64,000 nt of DNA. It comes from Sympetrum striolatum. Lineage: Eukaryota > Arthropoda > Insecta > Odonata > Libellulidae. Made by a program: the position numbers and the translations under genes. Location of the stretch: contig OX388352.1 of NCBI GenBank assembly GCA_947579665.1, positions 35,954,216 to 36,018,215 on the forward strand. Reading direction: 5' to 3'. The notes under the pieces are model-generated. The model was not told the DNA's origin, did no database searches, and was given only the letters and a program-made list of their open reading frames with translations. Shown here piece by piece: positions 35,440 through 46,788 of the stretch. Position 1 is the stretch's first letter. The number at the start of each line of letters is the position of its first letter.

Positions 35440-36170
35440 GTAGAGAGGCTGGTGAGACTGTTGAGGAGACGTCGGCGGCGGATATCGATGAGCAGGCCGT
35501 GGTGTTTCAGAGCGTCGGCCCCGAGAATAGCAGTCAGAACGTCGTCGTCGATGATGATGGGCCACTGGAAGGGCCGGCGCAGGCCGAGGTCCAGGGTAGA
35601 CGCTTCGTACCGAAGGTAGTGATCGGGGTCCCGTTTGCCGCCTGCAGCAGGAGGCTCTGCTTCTGAAGTGGCATGGTAATGAGGCGTTTAGGGATGATGG
35701 GCAGGACGGAGCCGGAGTCCACGAGGAAGAGGGTGGCCGTGCTGCAGTCCGATTCATAGAGGCGGTTTTCGGTGGAGGTGCCGACGGTGCCCGCCGAGTA
35801 TAGCGCCGGCAGTTTTAGTTTTCCGGGCGCCTGTCCCTACTAGCGGCGGAGGCGGTTTGCGTCGAATAGGTACACAGCTATCTGCAGCGCAAGGCGAGGG
35901 CACCGTGCTTTGTGTGATACCAGCAGTGCCCTGTCCGTGGATCTAGCCCAGGTATGGTAGAGTGGCCGCGCTCCTGACGGTTGCCATGCGAGTATGAGCG
36001 GACACGTTGCGTGGTGGGGGTTGCGACACGGTGAAGGAGATCGCGGGTGATGGTGGTTAACTGCGCTAGGGCCAGGCGCAGGGTAGCGAGCTCTACGGCG
36101 ACCTGATCCGGCGAAGCGTTGGCTGATGACGGCGAAGACGGGTGCGAGTGGGGCACAACATATCTCAGAA
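35440..36170 (-). pseudogene. gypsy gag C-terminus and aspartic protease (broken)
   Basis: The part nearest 36,170 encodes the gag C-terminal region, ending in CWYHTKHGALALRC (about 35,880-35,940); this replaces a classic CCHC knuckle, as in several arthropod gypsy lineages. The protease follows in another frame, with FLVDSGSVLPIIPK as the active-site D-S-G loop (about 35,675-35,720) and a downstream flap-like segment. The coding sequence then jumps directly to the end of RT near 35,420-35,440, so an internal deletion removed essentially the whole RT domain. The gag N-terminus is missing beyond about 36,170. Confidence 0.8.
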
Positions 36171-37148
36171 ATAGAATCTCCACAGCACTTTAGAGCATGT
36201 TTCAAAAGGGAAAATGCACCCGAAATTCTCAAATCTGAATGCACCGAACCGAGGTCTGTGAGATAGCATAAGTCTGGGCAGTACCAAATAGCCCAAATAT
36301 GTATGTTGACCCCACGACGATACATCCAAATATTGAACCGTTTTTGCGTATCAACGGAGTGACTTCACAGGAGTTTGGACAAACCCTACTTCCTCAGCTT
36401 GACCTACACAGTTCAGTTAGTAGAATCGGAAAACATCCATCGTAACATTTTAGCTCTTCAACTGAACAAGAACTTCCCGTACCAACGGACCAGGCAATCT
36501 AGGGTATATGAGGCCTATGGGCAATCCAACGGGTGGAGGCCTTTTTTGGACGTTTTTCACCTCTAGCCCCCCCCACCCAATCTGTCTTGACTTCTTGAGA
36601 AATTTCCCTTTTTCTCCGCGACTCAACGGGGTGTTGTCGGGTTTCCCATTTTTTTACAATTTTTTACATTTTGTCACCTTGGTGGAGGCCTATGGGCACT
36701 GCCCACTCTGCCCACTGCCTAAATCCAGCACTGCAGGCAAGAACTTTTAATTTTATTTTTCATGTATTTCAAACTTTTCAAGCAGCTAAGAACAGAACAT
36801 CCCATCTTTTATTCTGAAAACTTCGAATGGGGCTAAATTTCAAACCATCCTATCACCGATTTGATCCACGAATTTTTCCATTCTAAGTTCCAGAATATCA
36901 CGGAAGATTCCGGGAGATCAAAAACCAAAAATGAGAACTGAAGGATTCAGAAGTGCCATTTGAAATAACGCTACCTCTTCCACTGCATTCTGTTCCATTT
37001 TATTTATTTGTAGGACTTCCAAAATATCATAGCCAGAGCCTGAATCAATGAACAGCGGAGTACAGCACTATTTATTGAAGGTGTATAAGTCTCGAAATAA
37101 TCATCAAAATCCGGAAAACTACCACTGAATCTGGGAGATGGCAACACA

Positions 37149-37283
37149 CAGGGCTGCAGCTAGGAAATACAGATAGTGCTTGGATCCTTTTTGTTTTCAA
37201 ATATATGAGTAATTTACGAAAACGTCATTTTCAGGGCTACTAACAAGTGTCTTAGGTACCCCCTCCCCTCCTAGCTGTGGCCC
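37149..37283. mobile_element. possible small hAT-like MITE (about 135 bp)
   Basis: The left end CAGGGCTGCAGCTAGG resembles the reverse complement of the right end, AGGGCCACAGCTAGG. Flanking 8-mers GCAACACA and ACAACCCA agree at 6 of 8 positions. Plausible but short and worn. Confidence 0.4.
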
Positions 37284-37353
37284 TACAACCCAGATGGTAG
37301 TTGCAGTGAAGTTAGCTTCCACTGGGTGATGAGATCCCAAACTCTACGCCATA

Positions 37354-37608
37354 TTATATAAGAGAGATACAAAGGTCAGGTTGCCATTCCTCAGGTTTTT
37401 GCCTGGAGACTTCAGTTTTTGTGTTCCATCTCTGGTCATCAGAAGTTTTTAGATAACAGAGAGTATCAGCAAAGTTGACATGGCTTTTGAAATAACATTT
37501 TTGCTTCAATAAATAGTTCGTTCCAATCATTTTTTCCCAAAATGGTCTTTCAAGATCAACTGAAAAGTCTTTTCTTCCTGCTGCAGTCGACATTGTTAAT
37601 GAAAACAT
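37354..37608 (-). other. unrecognised 84-codon open frame
   Basis: A minus-strand frame from ATG to TAA with a protein-like composition: GRKDFSVDLERPFWEK, then KQKCYFKSHVNFADTLC. It lies at the edge of the CpG-poor domain on the same strand as Magi. I recognise no family, there is no repeat signature, and no strong splice donor follows. It could be a small gene, an exon, or the edge of a decayed element. Confidence 0.25.
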
Positions 37609-40600
37609 AGATAATGTACAGGTATTATATCTATTATATATAGTAAATAATATAAACAGAGAGGAAAACTTTTGCAGAAAATGTAAGAAAACAATGAAAA
37701 GAATGGTGTAAAAAAATGCAAAAACCTGCTGAGAGCAAAAGCTAAAAGATGTGAAGGAAAGTTGTGAATAACACTGAAATCACCAAAGTACTATAACAAA
37801 AATTAAATAAAAGATGTGAAGAAAGCTGTAAATACCATTGAAATCACTAAAGCAATATTACAACAAAAATTATAGAAAATGAATAAATTTTCTCTAAGCC
37901 TTTGAAAATGTATGAGGGCTGGATAGCGTTGGTGTTTAATGCACCACTGGCAGATGACTCTGTTGATTTTCAGGATAATTATGTAAATGTATCTTCTCTA
38001 AATATAATGCATACTTCAAAAATGCCACAATATTATGTATCCTTTTTAAATATGCCTGCAGATCATAAATTTATATTCAAAGGTATTTCCTTAAAAATGT
38101 CATAACTTTTTACTCAGGATTCTTGACTCTCCTCTCTAAAAAGTGAAGAGTGCATGGAAGTGAGTGAAGTCATTTTTTCCTACCACTTGACACAGAATGT
38201 TATATTAGTAGAGTTACCAGAGTTGGGTAAGTGCAGAGAAATGAAGCTCAAGCAGTTAGAACTTGACTACCTGAGGGAGAAAGTAATGGAATACCAAAAT
38301 ATTACACGAAGATGAAGAATATAACACCAAGAAGATAATCATGAGATTACTAGATAAAATTAGTGGGGGCAATCAAAAGAAAATGAGCTAAGGATCGATT
38401 CATAATGAACACCATGGAGGAAAAGTTACAAAGACAGAGATGAAAAGCTGATAATGATAAGCAGTCAACAATAACAACAAATTATAGTGACCAGAGTGAG
38501 ACTTCTAAATCCTGACATTTCTACCTGTCTCTCATTAGAACTGCTTGGATGATTTTAATGGTACATCATCTAAGGTTTTTAAGAGATTTAATTGAAATAC
38601 AAGCTAGAATACCTAAGATGTCAGGTAAAGGATGCAGTAGCTCTCCCATGAGCCATGCTGAAAATCAATGAACTTGCTGTCCTTAAAAAATGGACTATGG
38701 AATGGAAGAGCTACAAAGTCTGAGTTCCCTGAAACTCTGAAGATGCCCCAAGAAAGTGTTTTTTTTTTCTTTCATTACTATTGATTATTCCTGACATATG
38801 GACTATTTCAAATGCAGGCTGAATTCTGCAAGAAAAATACATTCCATGCCAGCAATTATTTTGTAAGGAGTAATATTGACAGAGACCAATCAAATTAACC
38901 ATAAGATTGATATGATATAAAATGGAATATAACTGCAAGCTCCATCTGAAGAAACATCTCATGCATAAAGGCTCCACAAATCTATCTCGAAGTGGAACAT
39001 TTAGAAAAAGTATCTAAGAGTTTCATCAACATTAAAAAATGATTATTTAGAAATTCCTGAAATGGGAAGCGGAAAAACTTAAGGGTATAGCATGAGACTT
39101 AAATGATAGCATTTCTTATTTTAATGGTTATATGGGTAGAACATCCTCAGACACTTGATGAAGTTGACAAAATGGATCTTTCCCATTAGCCAGACATACC
39201 TGTCAAGAGTAATATTGGCTCTAATGTAGTTCTTGCTTGGAACAATGAAGAATTCTAAATCTTCTAATTTCTTAAATGATTCTGAGGTTATTTTATTCAG
39301 GAATAAGAATTTATAGTGAGGAAATATACAGCAAGCTTTTTGAAAGACAATCACAAACAGTGAAACTGAAGCAGTTACTTTGTGAAACTCCATAACAAGG
39401 ATGAGAATTAAATAACTTAGTAAAGTTTCACTAATTTAGTTTGTGAATGAGACTAGTTTTGAATCCTCTATAAGTCATTGAAACTAGCTGCGCTCAAAAA
39501 ATTAATTAGTGAAACTTAACTTTATTTTTAAATTCTCATCACATACAGTTTATCACATACATTTTAACACTTGAGCCATATGCTTATGAGCTTAAACCAT
39601 GCTCTTCCTAATTTTTACTTTCTCCATATACGAAGTATAGAGAAAGTATTGTTTTCATGAAAAAATTCGACTTCGAGATTTTAACGGAAATACATGTTTT
39701 GGGGTCCCTAGAACACGTTTTGACCATTTTCGGAATGATGTCTGTGTGTATGTGTGATAGTGGGCGCTCTAACGTGAAAACTATTAGTTGTATCAATACC
39801 AAACTTCATATATAGTACTGTGGTGTGTGCTGTCAGAGTTGATTAGTTTTTGGAGTAAATCGGTCAACCGGAAGTCGAGCTTTATTCAGTAAAGCTCATT
39901 TCCGGATTTCAAAATACAGTAGAACCTCAATTTTACGAAGTTGAAGGGACCCAAAAATTTGCACTTTGTAAAATTCGGGCTTTGTAAATTTGAGGTTTTC
40001 TTCCAAGCAATCAGAATCTCTACAATACCAATCCAGTTTCAGTAGCACAGTGCATAATGTTAAATGGGATTGAAAGGAAGGTAATATTTCAATAAAATGA
40101 ATTATATATCCAGTAATGTTGAATACAACAGAAAAAATTCTAAACTTTTTACTTTTTAAAATAATCATCATTTTTTTTTGTTTTTTGGAAGTTTCAATGA
40201 AAGATGAGGTGATTTTCTCATTTAATCAGTTAATACCTGAAAGGTAATAATTGAATGAATCAGGTACACCATCAGTAAACATTTGAAAATTGTGAGGCAC
40301 TTTTATACTGTGTCTCAGTTCATCCCTTGTAGGGGGGAAGGTGCTTCTGGGTCATCTTCATAGCTTGTAGAAGAGCTATCTAAATTCACTTCATCCTCAT
40401 CTTCTTCGTCTTCACTAAATTCACTGCAGTTATGCGTCATCATACGAGAGTCACACTTGACATATGACTCGGCATGAAATGATGCATCTGGGATGTACTG
40501 ATTTAGTTGTGCCATTTCTTTACTAAGGAGGTCCTGTAGTGTGGTAAACTCCACTAACTCCTCTGTCTCTATAATTGAAATAGTGTTTGCAGTGACACTG

Positions 40601-40833
40601 TCCCATGCTCTGGCAATTCCTCGCACAGCAAAGGAGCAATGTCCATGGAGGCACATCTTGCACATCAGAGGCTTGATCTGCAACTAATGTACAAAAAGCT
40701 AAACTATGCAGGTCTAAACTTGTCAAATAATTATGAGGATGAAATCAAACTAATTTCTGTTACAAATAAGAGTCACAAGCTCATTCAGGAAGAAAACAAT
40801 AGATATCACATGCAATTCTCTGTGTGCACTATA

Positions 40834-41111
40834 GTAGTAGTTGTTCGTTAAAAGCGCTTTGACAGCTTAGGTCATTTTGCCCATGTGTAGTAGTAGGTAG
40901 GTAGTATTATTAAAAGTGCTTCGACAGCTTAGGTCATTTCGCACATTGGCTCCCACCGGGAATCGAACCCGGGACCACTTTCACCAAAGGCAAACGCGCT
41001 ATCCACATGACTATCTGGGAGCCCTTGCCCATGTGCTCCCACCAGGATTTGAAATCAGAAGTGATTCCTCATGAGTCACGAGCATTACCCACATGGCTCT
41101 CCAGGAGCCAA
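40834..41111 (-). mobile_element. tRNA-derived SINE (outer copy) inside Tigger
   Basis: The minus-strand head GGCTCCTGGAGAGCCATGTGG with a worn B-box (GATTTCAAATCCTGGTGGGAG) lies at 41,109-41,036. The tail AAAATGACCTAAGCTGTC with ACTACTACTA end lies at 40,880-40,834. Flanks TGTGCACTATA (40,823-40,833) and TGTGCAGTATA (41,112-41,122) are an 11-bp target duplication with one mismatch. A second SINE splits it. Confidence 0.8.
40888..41024 (-). mobile_element. tRNA-derived SINE (inner copy, 137 bp)
   Basis: Minus-strand reading gives GGGCTCCCAGATAGTC, GGATAGCGCGTTTGCC, TTTGGTGAAAGTGG and a perfect B-box GGTTCGATTCCC. The tail GAAATGACCTAAGCTGTCG ends in TACTACCTACCTACTACTA. It is flanked by a perfect 11-bp target duplication, TTGCCCATGTG (40,877-40,887 and 41,025-41,035), inside the outer SINE. 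The intact promoter boxes and exact duplication make it the youngest member in the window. Confidence 0.9.
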
Positions 41112-43561
41112 TGTGCAGTATATTTGCATCAAATGGAAAGGAATTAAAAATTAGACTACGTTTATACTGATTCCCTTTATAGCATAGACCTTATTTCAAA
41201 GCCTAGGAGACTCACTTAAGTCACAGTGAATGAAACTCACAGCCATGAATTCCAAGAAACTAGCTCGTAAATATTTTAAGTCATTTAAGAACTTTACTTA
41301 AGTTAATTTGAAACTCCCTCTTTTTTTATATGCGTTCTAATACGCTGACGTTTAGCGGTGATTTTTGAGAATTACTTACTCGCGGGTAATTTAAACGATC
41401 TTTTCGCGTGACAAATCACAAGTCGCGATCGCAAATTCTTACCTAACGACGTAAAACGCTTTTAATTAAAAAATTACGTACTGAAAATGCATCAAAATTT
41501 AAGTAATAGTGACATATTACAACAAATTTAGTATTATTTGATTAAACTAATTTCCATGACAGCTGCAACGAAGAACTTCAACAGAAATGCTACATTCAAG
41601 TAAAAGGTTTACCAAAGTTCTGCGATGGGGTTGCGGCGGCTATCATATTGCTAATATTAATTAATTCCAGAGGAAATATGGAGGTGGCAAAGGATATATG
41701 TATATAATAAATATATCCTTTGCGACGACGAGTAGGTATTTTTTAAACACAAAATGATAGAAAAGAAATAGAACTTACCAACTTACGGTAGTGGACTTTA
41801 AACCTGTTAATTATTCCCATGTCCAGCGGTTGCACCTTACTGGTGCTATTTGGACTCAGAAAAAGTACTTTGACGTTTGGTAGCACTAGTCCGCTTATTT
41901 TACGAACTGGGGCATTATCTGTACAAGTAGTACATTGCGATTCTCGCATGCGCTCTTCCTCTGCAAGAAGATAATTTGCTTCTGAAAAATGTCCGTTGTC
42001 ATCCATGCTTTTTTATTACTTTCATACAACACTGGCAAATTGTTCACGTTCTTGAAGCAACTGGGAGCTCTTGATTTTACAATCACAACTGGTTTCAACT
42101 TTTCAGATCCATCTTGTTTACATATCAGCATTAATGTAACCCCCTATCCTTAGATTTTTTTACCTCCGCGACATTTTTCACCACGGGTCCCGAGGGTGGA
42201 GTCAGGTGATGCCTTTAAAAACAAACCTGTTTCATCCAAGTTGTATATATCTCGAGGGGAATATTTAGACACAATGTCATCGTTTATTTCATGCCACTGC
42301 TCAACGTCTTTTCTGTTGACGCTTCCATCTTCTCCACAGATTTTCATTGAAGTGATCCGTATCTTTTCTTGAATCTATCAAGCCACCCATTTGAGGCTTT
42401 GAAGTTGTCGCACTTCAGTTTAAGAGCCAAAACCTGAGCCTTCTCCCTCAGAATTAGTCCACTTATAGGCAATTTGCACGCACGACACTTCAAAAAAAGA
42501 AATTATACAGCTGCCTATCAAGTTGATCAAATTGCGACAATTAGACGTACTATGTTTTTAATGATGTTGTTGTGTGACACAAAATTTGTTCACTCGAATT
42601 GACGATTGCTGCCAATAATGTAAGAAATGCCATATCTACTTCTGAGCAATTTCTATTTTTGTCTGCCCGCGATCACGTACTTCCTTGACAATTGACCTTT
42701 TGGTGACCAAACTCAGGGACTTCCTCTTTTTCTTGGTCAGCGATGTTTCATCTATTATTTTACTAATAGGCACACGGGATATCACAACACAGGCCACCTC
42801 GCGCAGAGATTCTGACTAAACGCGCGCGACTTTTCCTCGCTTGTATATGTATGTATCCCACAAAATTTACACATTTTACCATCTAAAATACATGGGATGA
42901 GGGTCCTCCCAACATAGACAATCTGGATTCAGCTGCTCCTGTTTACGGCGATCGTCATCCCATTGTATTGAGCTCAGTGCGACAAAACCATTTCAAATAC
43001 TTCGTAAAACCGGGGTTCATTAACTCCTAGGGACCGGCTTCTCACTTCGTAAAACATGAAATCGAGGTTTTATGTAAAACCGAGGTCATTTTACATGTAC
43101 AAAGATCGGGACCGGCGGAATGGTTCGTAAAACTGTGTCACTTCGTAAAATCGAGGTTCGTAAAAACGGGGTTCTACTGTATCACCATAAATATGATATT
43201 TAGGTACATACTATTATTTATAAATGTTTTAGAAAATGTAAATTACTATAACTTTTGTATGAAACATATTTTTTTATCACTGATTGTTTAGGAGTTATTC
43301 ATTAAGTACTGATAAACCGGAAGTTGCTGAATATGTGGGTGCTCAGGGCTCTATGGGCGAAAGGCCAAATTCATCGTTTTTTATCGAGCATGTCCCGAAA
43401 AACATTATTTATAATGTTTGTGACGTCAAAGATAATAATATATTAATTAATCACTCATCTTCCAAGTTTAGATGGAATATAGAGTTCGAAATTACTGTTG
43501 TAGAAAAATATTTACATCTTATATATGGAGAAAGTCATGTGCTGGCCACATCAGATTTTTA

Positions 43562-46500
43562 ATTCATTGTTATACAATAATTAAGATGGGAGCAGTAAAT
43601 GTTTTCCTACAAATAATGGATAAATATTGAAAAATCTGAGGCTGATGGACAAAAACCATTTATAAATCTAAATTCACTGTAAAAAGTTCTATTAGTATCA
43701 AGCGTTTTACTTTTTTCGGCTACACAAAGTGATTTCTGCATAAACCAAGAAAATCACGATGTGATTTACTTAGAGTAACAATGTCAAATGGTCTGTCTCA
43801 AACTCTCTTTATCAGCTTCTATGATGCTTCCTCAAAAATTAAAAACTTTAAGAGGTTACTTTCATAGGCAAACCAATAGTTTTTTATGCTTGGCTTGGTT
43901 CTTTGATAATTATCTAAGGAAATTACTTATTCCTTCATCAAATTCATTTCACAAGATGCACTACTTTATGGAACATATATAAAAATTGTGATATGCTTCA
44001 CATAAAATAATAAAGCTCTTGTTCAAACAAAAATATTGTTTTGCCAATAATATCTCTACCATAAAGTTGTAAACACACATTAAAAATAATCCAAAGCAAG
44101 GCATCCAAGTCTCAAATTTACTGTAAATTGAAACAATACATCTTTAATTACAAAATTTTTTACAAACAGCAATGAATGAAAATTCAACAACTTTATTATT
44201 CATATATAACGGTATACAATGTTTTAAAAGGAATTTTCAAAATCAGTTAACAAATTATGGCCATTCTCTGACCTTTTGCTACTGTGTGAGGCTTCCTTGG
44301 AACCTTTAACCTCTATCAGTCTCCAAGTTCATATCATTACAACCATTAACGATTGCTTTAATTAACCACTTTCAAACTTTGCAACTGACACTTGTAAGTG
44401 CACTCATGTTGTTACAATTGGGTAGACTCCATCTCCATGGAGCAAATCACCCTCAATTAACATCATAATAATGGATATGTAACAATGGCTTCAAAGCTAC
44501 CATAGATTTACAAATTCTCTAACCTTCATAATGAGCACTTAATCGTTTTTAAATATATATTTGATGAATCATAAAATTTTAAACTTCTTAAATGCCATCA
44601 TAAAATAACAATATCAAAACTGCAAATTTTTGTAATTACAATAATGGTTACACAATCAAACCTTCAACTAGACAAAGTTAAATTCATAAACTATTCATAG
44701 TTGAGCAGATCAATGGCAAATAAAAATTCTTATCAACGCACATAATTATGTACCATTGTCACACATCATCAGATCTCACAAATGAAGTAATGTATGTACC
44801 TAATGTGTTCAGATTTTAAATCTTTTTCCACAATTGAAGACTCCAAACATATCTTTAAGTAAATTTAACAAATAGAATGACGAGAAATGCTTTTAAAAAT
44901 AAGAATGCATACAATTATACAATGTTGGACAAGTTAAGTTTATTAAATAGTGAAATTCCAACAAAGAGAATGATACAATAATTTTAGCATGAATTTTAGT
45001 TAATATAGTGACTTTATCAGATCTGAAATCGAATTCTATGAAGCATGGCTGTTGCTCAACCCAATGAAAGATAAACTCTTTATTTTACAATAAATGAATA
45101 ATGAAACAATTTGGATTACATTGGGAAGAACAATGTCCTCTACTCCAAAACACAGACTTAAGGACAAGTAAACCGTTTTTTAAGCCTACAAAGGCAAAAT
45201 ATTCCATCAGAATTCATTAACAGCACATTGTTGATGGTTTACTCAGCACATTCGAGATTATAAAAATAATCTATATAATTATCTCAATAATGAGAAATAT
45301 CATTCTCTCATCACTGAATGGCCTGAATCTATGTGGTGAAATGAAATATCCCTTTACCTCCCCAGAATATATACTTATTGGCTCTATCTTACATATTTAC
45401 ATAGTTTCCTCATGGTCATAGTTATATTTAGATCACCTTGTATGAGTTTTAAAACACAACTGAAAATCCTAAAGAGAATATCAAATGAAAAGGGAACAAA
45501 TATCTGAATATAGGTATCAAAGAAGAGCTTTCGGCCATAAAAAATTTATATCATGAGTGATAATGACTGTATAGTAATAGATAAAAAACATTTCCCAACA
45601 TATGGTTATGAGCCTAGAAAAATCTTCCAGCCATTTCTCATGCAAAATTTGTCAGAAGTAACCATGCCAGCACATTTTCTTCCCTTGCATTTATGCTATA
45701 ATTAGGCAACAGCAAAAGTATTTTAAAATATGAAACCCGCAATTTTATTGGGTCATACACAATATGTATGTAAGTTAAGAATCGTATCTATCTCGAATGA
45801 AAATAATTGAAAATTTTGAAAAATAAAACTTTAATATGAAGAAAAATTTTAACCATGAAATTGCATAAAAAGTTTTAACACTGGAAATACACCGTGATGA
45901 TATTTAACTCTAATCATAAAGCAGTTAAACTTGTATTATATTAATAACTCTAAAGACACTAATGGGTTCAATGAATTCTACAAATTTACATTACCCAGTA
46001 TACCACAATGATGAGAGCTGAAATCTTTGGCTTTTGTGCTGGGCAGTGGTAGTAAATCAGGGTATTGCACAGATGTAAACAATCAGATAAGGTTGTACTT
46101 TAATCCTGAAGAAATCAATGTCTCCTAAGAGAATCTGCAATAAGGAAAACTCTGCACAGGATGTCACAGCACCATCATGCTCCTGGTACAAAATTCAGGC
46201 ACATAAAATGGAATGATAATCTGGTCTTTCTTCAACAAGGGAGGGGTGCTGATGAATCAAGAATAAACTTCTGGCAGAAAACACAAACCTTACTGTCAAA
46301 TCTAGTTTCTAGTTAACAAGGGTGTTTCATTCACCAAACCAAGTCATGTACGTAATACTGTGAAAACCCCTTCACCTTATCTATTGTACAGAAATTCCAA
46401 TAAAAATTTTGGAAATTCACATCCTGAGTAACAATTGGAGATAAACAATGCGATGAGCCAGGAAATTATATACATAAAAGATGTCCTTGCAAGTGACCAT

Positions 46501-46582
46501 AGGGGGCAGGCAGGCAGTCTTCGTTCCACGTTAGATTCACTTTCCTTTTCGAGGTTTAGAGTAATAGGTTTTTTTATAGAGG
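43562..46582 (-). other. region downstream of Magi; probable 3' UTR and flank
   Basis: About 3 kb of AT-rich, CpG-poor sequence following the Magi stop in its transcription direction. Several minus-strand AATAAA words occur (for example near 45,740, 45,080 and 44,190), so the poly(A) site cannot be placed by eye. No other gene is visible. Confidence 0.45.
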
Positions 46583-46788
46583 TCAGCTTTGAGCAAAGCG
46601 ATCCCAGTATGCTGGCTCACAAGGAGAGTTGTGTCGAATGGGTCCATTGGACACTCCTCCACTTGGAGACATCACCTGACCTACACTCAGCACACCCCCA
46701 CCACTTGGCTGCGACAGGGAACTGCCAGGACGGAGGTTGCTTGATTGAGGAGAGGCAGCACTACAGCCCGGGGACATGCCTTGGTGAT
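46583..46788 (-). CDS. Magi: MAGI-family scaffold, terminal coding exon
   Basis: The exon follows an acceptor (CCGTTAG at 46,795-46,789), starts with two bases completing a codon, and encodes 68 codons including the stop. It reads DHQGMSPGCSAASP, a Ser/Gly/Pro-rich tail with VLSVGQVMSPSGGVSNGP, and ends AYWDRFAQS. Incoming phase matches the exon at 48,085-48,226 (one base carried over). The tail has no domain and does not end in a class I PDZ ligand. The acceptor pyrimidine tract is modest, but phase, strand and position after PDZ5 support it. The plus-strand frame over it is a shadow. Confidence 0.75.

Larger units (their letters stand above)
28990..36170 (-). mobile_element. Ty3/gypsy LTR retrotransposon relic carrying a nested LINE
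   Basis: Minus-strand pieces occur in gag-pol order: gag C-terminus and protease (36,170-35,440), RNase H with the start of integrase (35,420-34,631), then integrase core and C-terminus (29,967-29,072). The LINE at 29,968-34,630 splits the integrase. The RT domain that should lie between protease and RNase H is absent. There are several frameshifts, and gag is truncated at its 5' end. I could not define either LTR; the GC-rich sequence at 28,990-29,070 may be the start of the 3' LTR region. No envelope gene is visible. The element is dead. Confidence 0.85.
36171..39609. other. no confirmed gene; fragments of repeats
   Basis: The GGTGGAGGCC word at about 36,530 recurs at about 36,682. The stretch ending at 36,733 reads, in reverse, CAGTGCTGGATTTAGG, a hAT-like end without a clear partner. 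From about 37.2 kb CpG becomes rare, as in the Magi domain. The plus strand at 38,240-38,316 can be read as MKLKQLELDYLREKVMEYQN before a stop, possibly part of a decayed coding sequence. No gene can be supported. Confidence 0.4.
40315..42520 (-). pseudogene. Tigger transposase remnants (CENP-B/jerky-like DDE)
   Basis: From about 42,490 downward the DNA-binding part reads [17 protein letters not shown], then [12 protein letters not shown], the CENP-B-type helix-turn-helix hallmark. The DDE domain follows in changing frames: YNLDETGLF with the first catalytic D (about 42,240), a TDNAP block with the second (about 41,915), and a QPLDMGIINRF block with the last (about 41,805). The C-terminal region lies beyond the SINE insertions at 40,683-40,315 (ARAWDSVTANTI, then an acidic tail). 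Multiple stops and frameshifts make it inactive. Confidence 0.8.
39917..43179 (-). mobile_element. Tigger/pogo-type DNA transposon (3,263 bp) with TA duplication
   Basis: The termini are CAGTAGAACCTCAATTTTAC on the left and, reverse-complemented, CAGTAGAACCCCGTTTTTAC on the right. TA flanks both sides (39,915-39,916 and 43,180-43,181). CAGTAGAACC termini and TA insertion are characteristic of the Tigger branch of pogo elements. Subterminal regions are rich in further TTTTACGAA/TTCGTAAAA words on both strands, possible transposase-binding repeats. The transposase is on the minus strand and broken. Two nested SINEs interrupt the element at 40,834-41,111. Confidence 0.9.
39610..43561 (+). repeat. 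rptA copy 2, interrupted by a Tigger element
   Basis: The left part (39,610-39,914) and right part (43,182-43,561) together form one rptA copy of about 690 bases with the same start (TTTTTACTTTCTCC) and end (GGCCACATCAGATTTTT) as the others. Joining the halves at one TA gives the sequence found uninterrupted in copy 3 near 60,290-60,310 (CAAAATATCTCCATAAATAT). That is an empty-site confirmation of the insertion. Confidence 0.85.

Noticed and set aside
36491..36733. A complete hAT element
   Set aside because: The right end looks hAT-like but the left end does not pair with it and there is no 8-bp duplication.
40953..41023. Functional tRNA gene
   Set aside because: Good A and B boxes, but the body continues into the SINE tail and is flanked by an 11-bp target duplication, so it is a SINE head.
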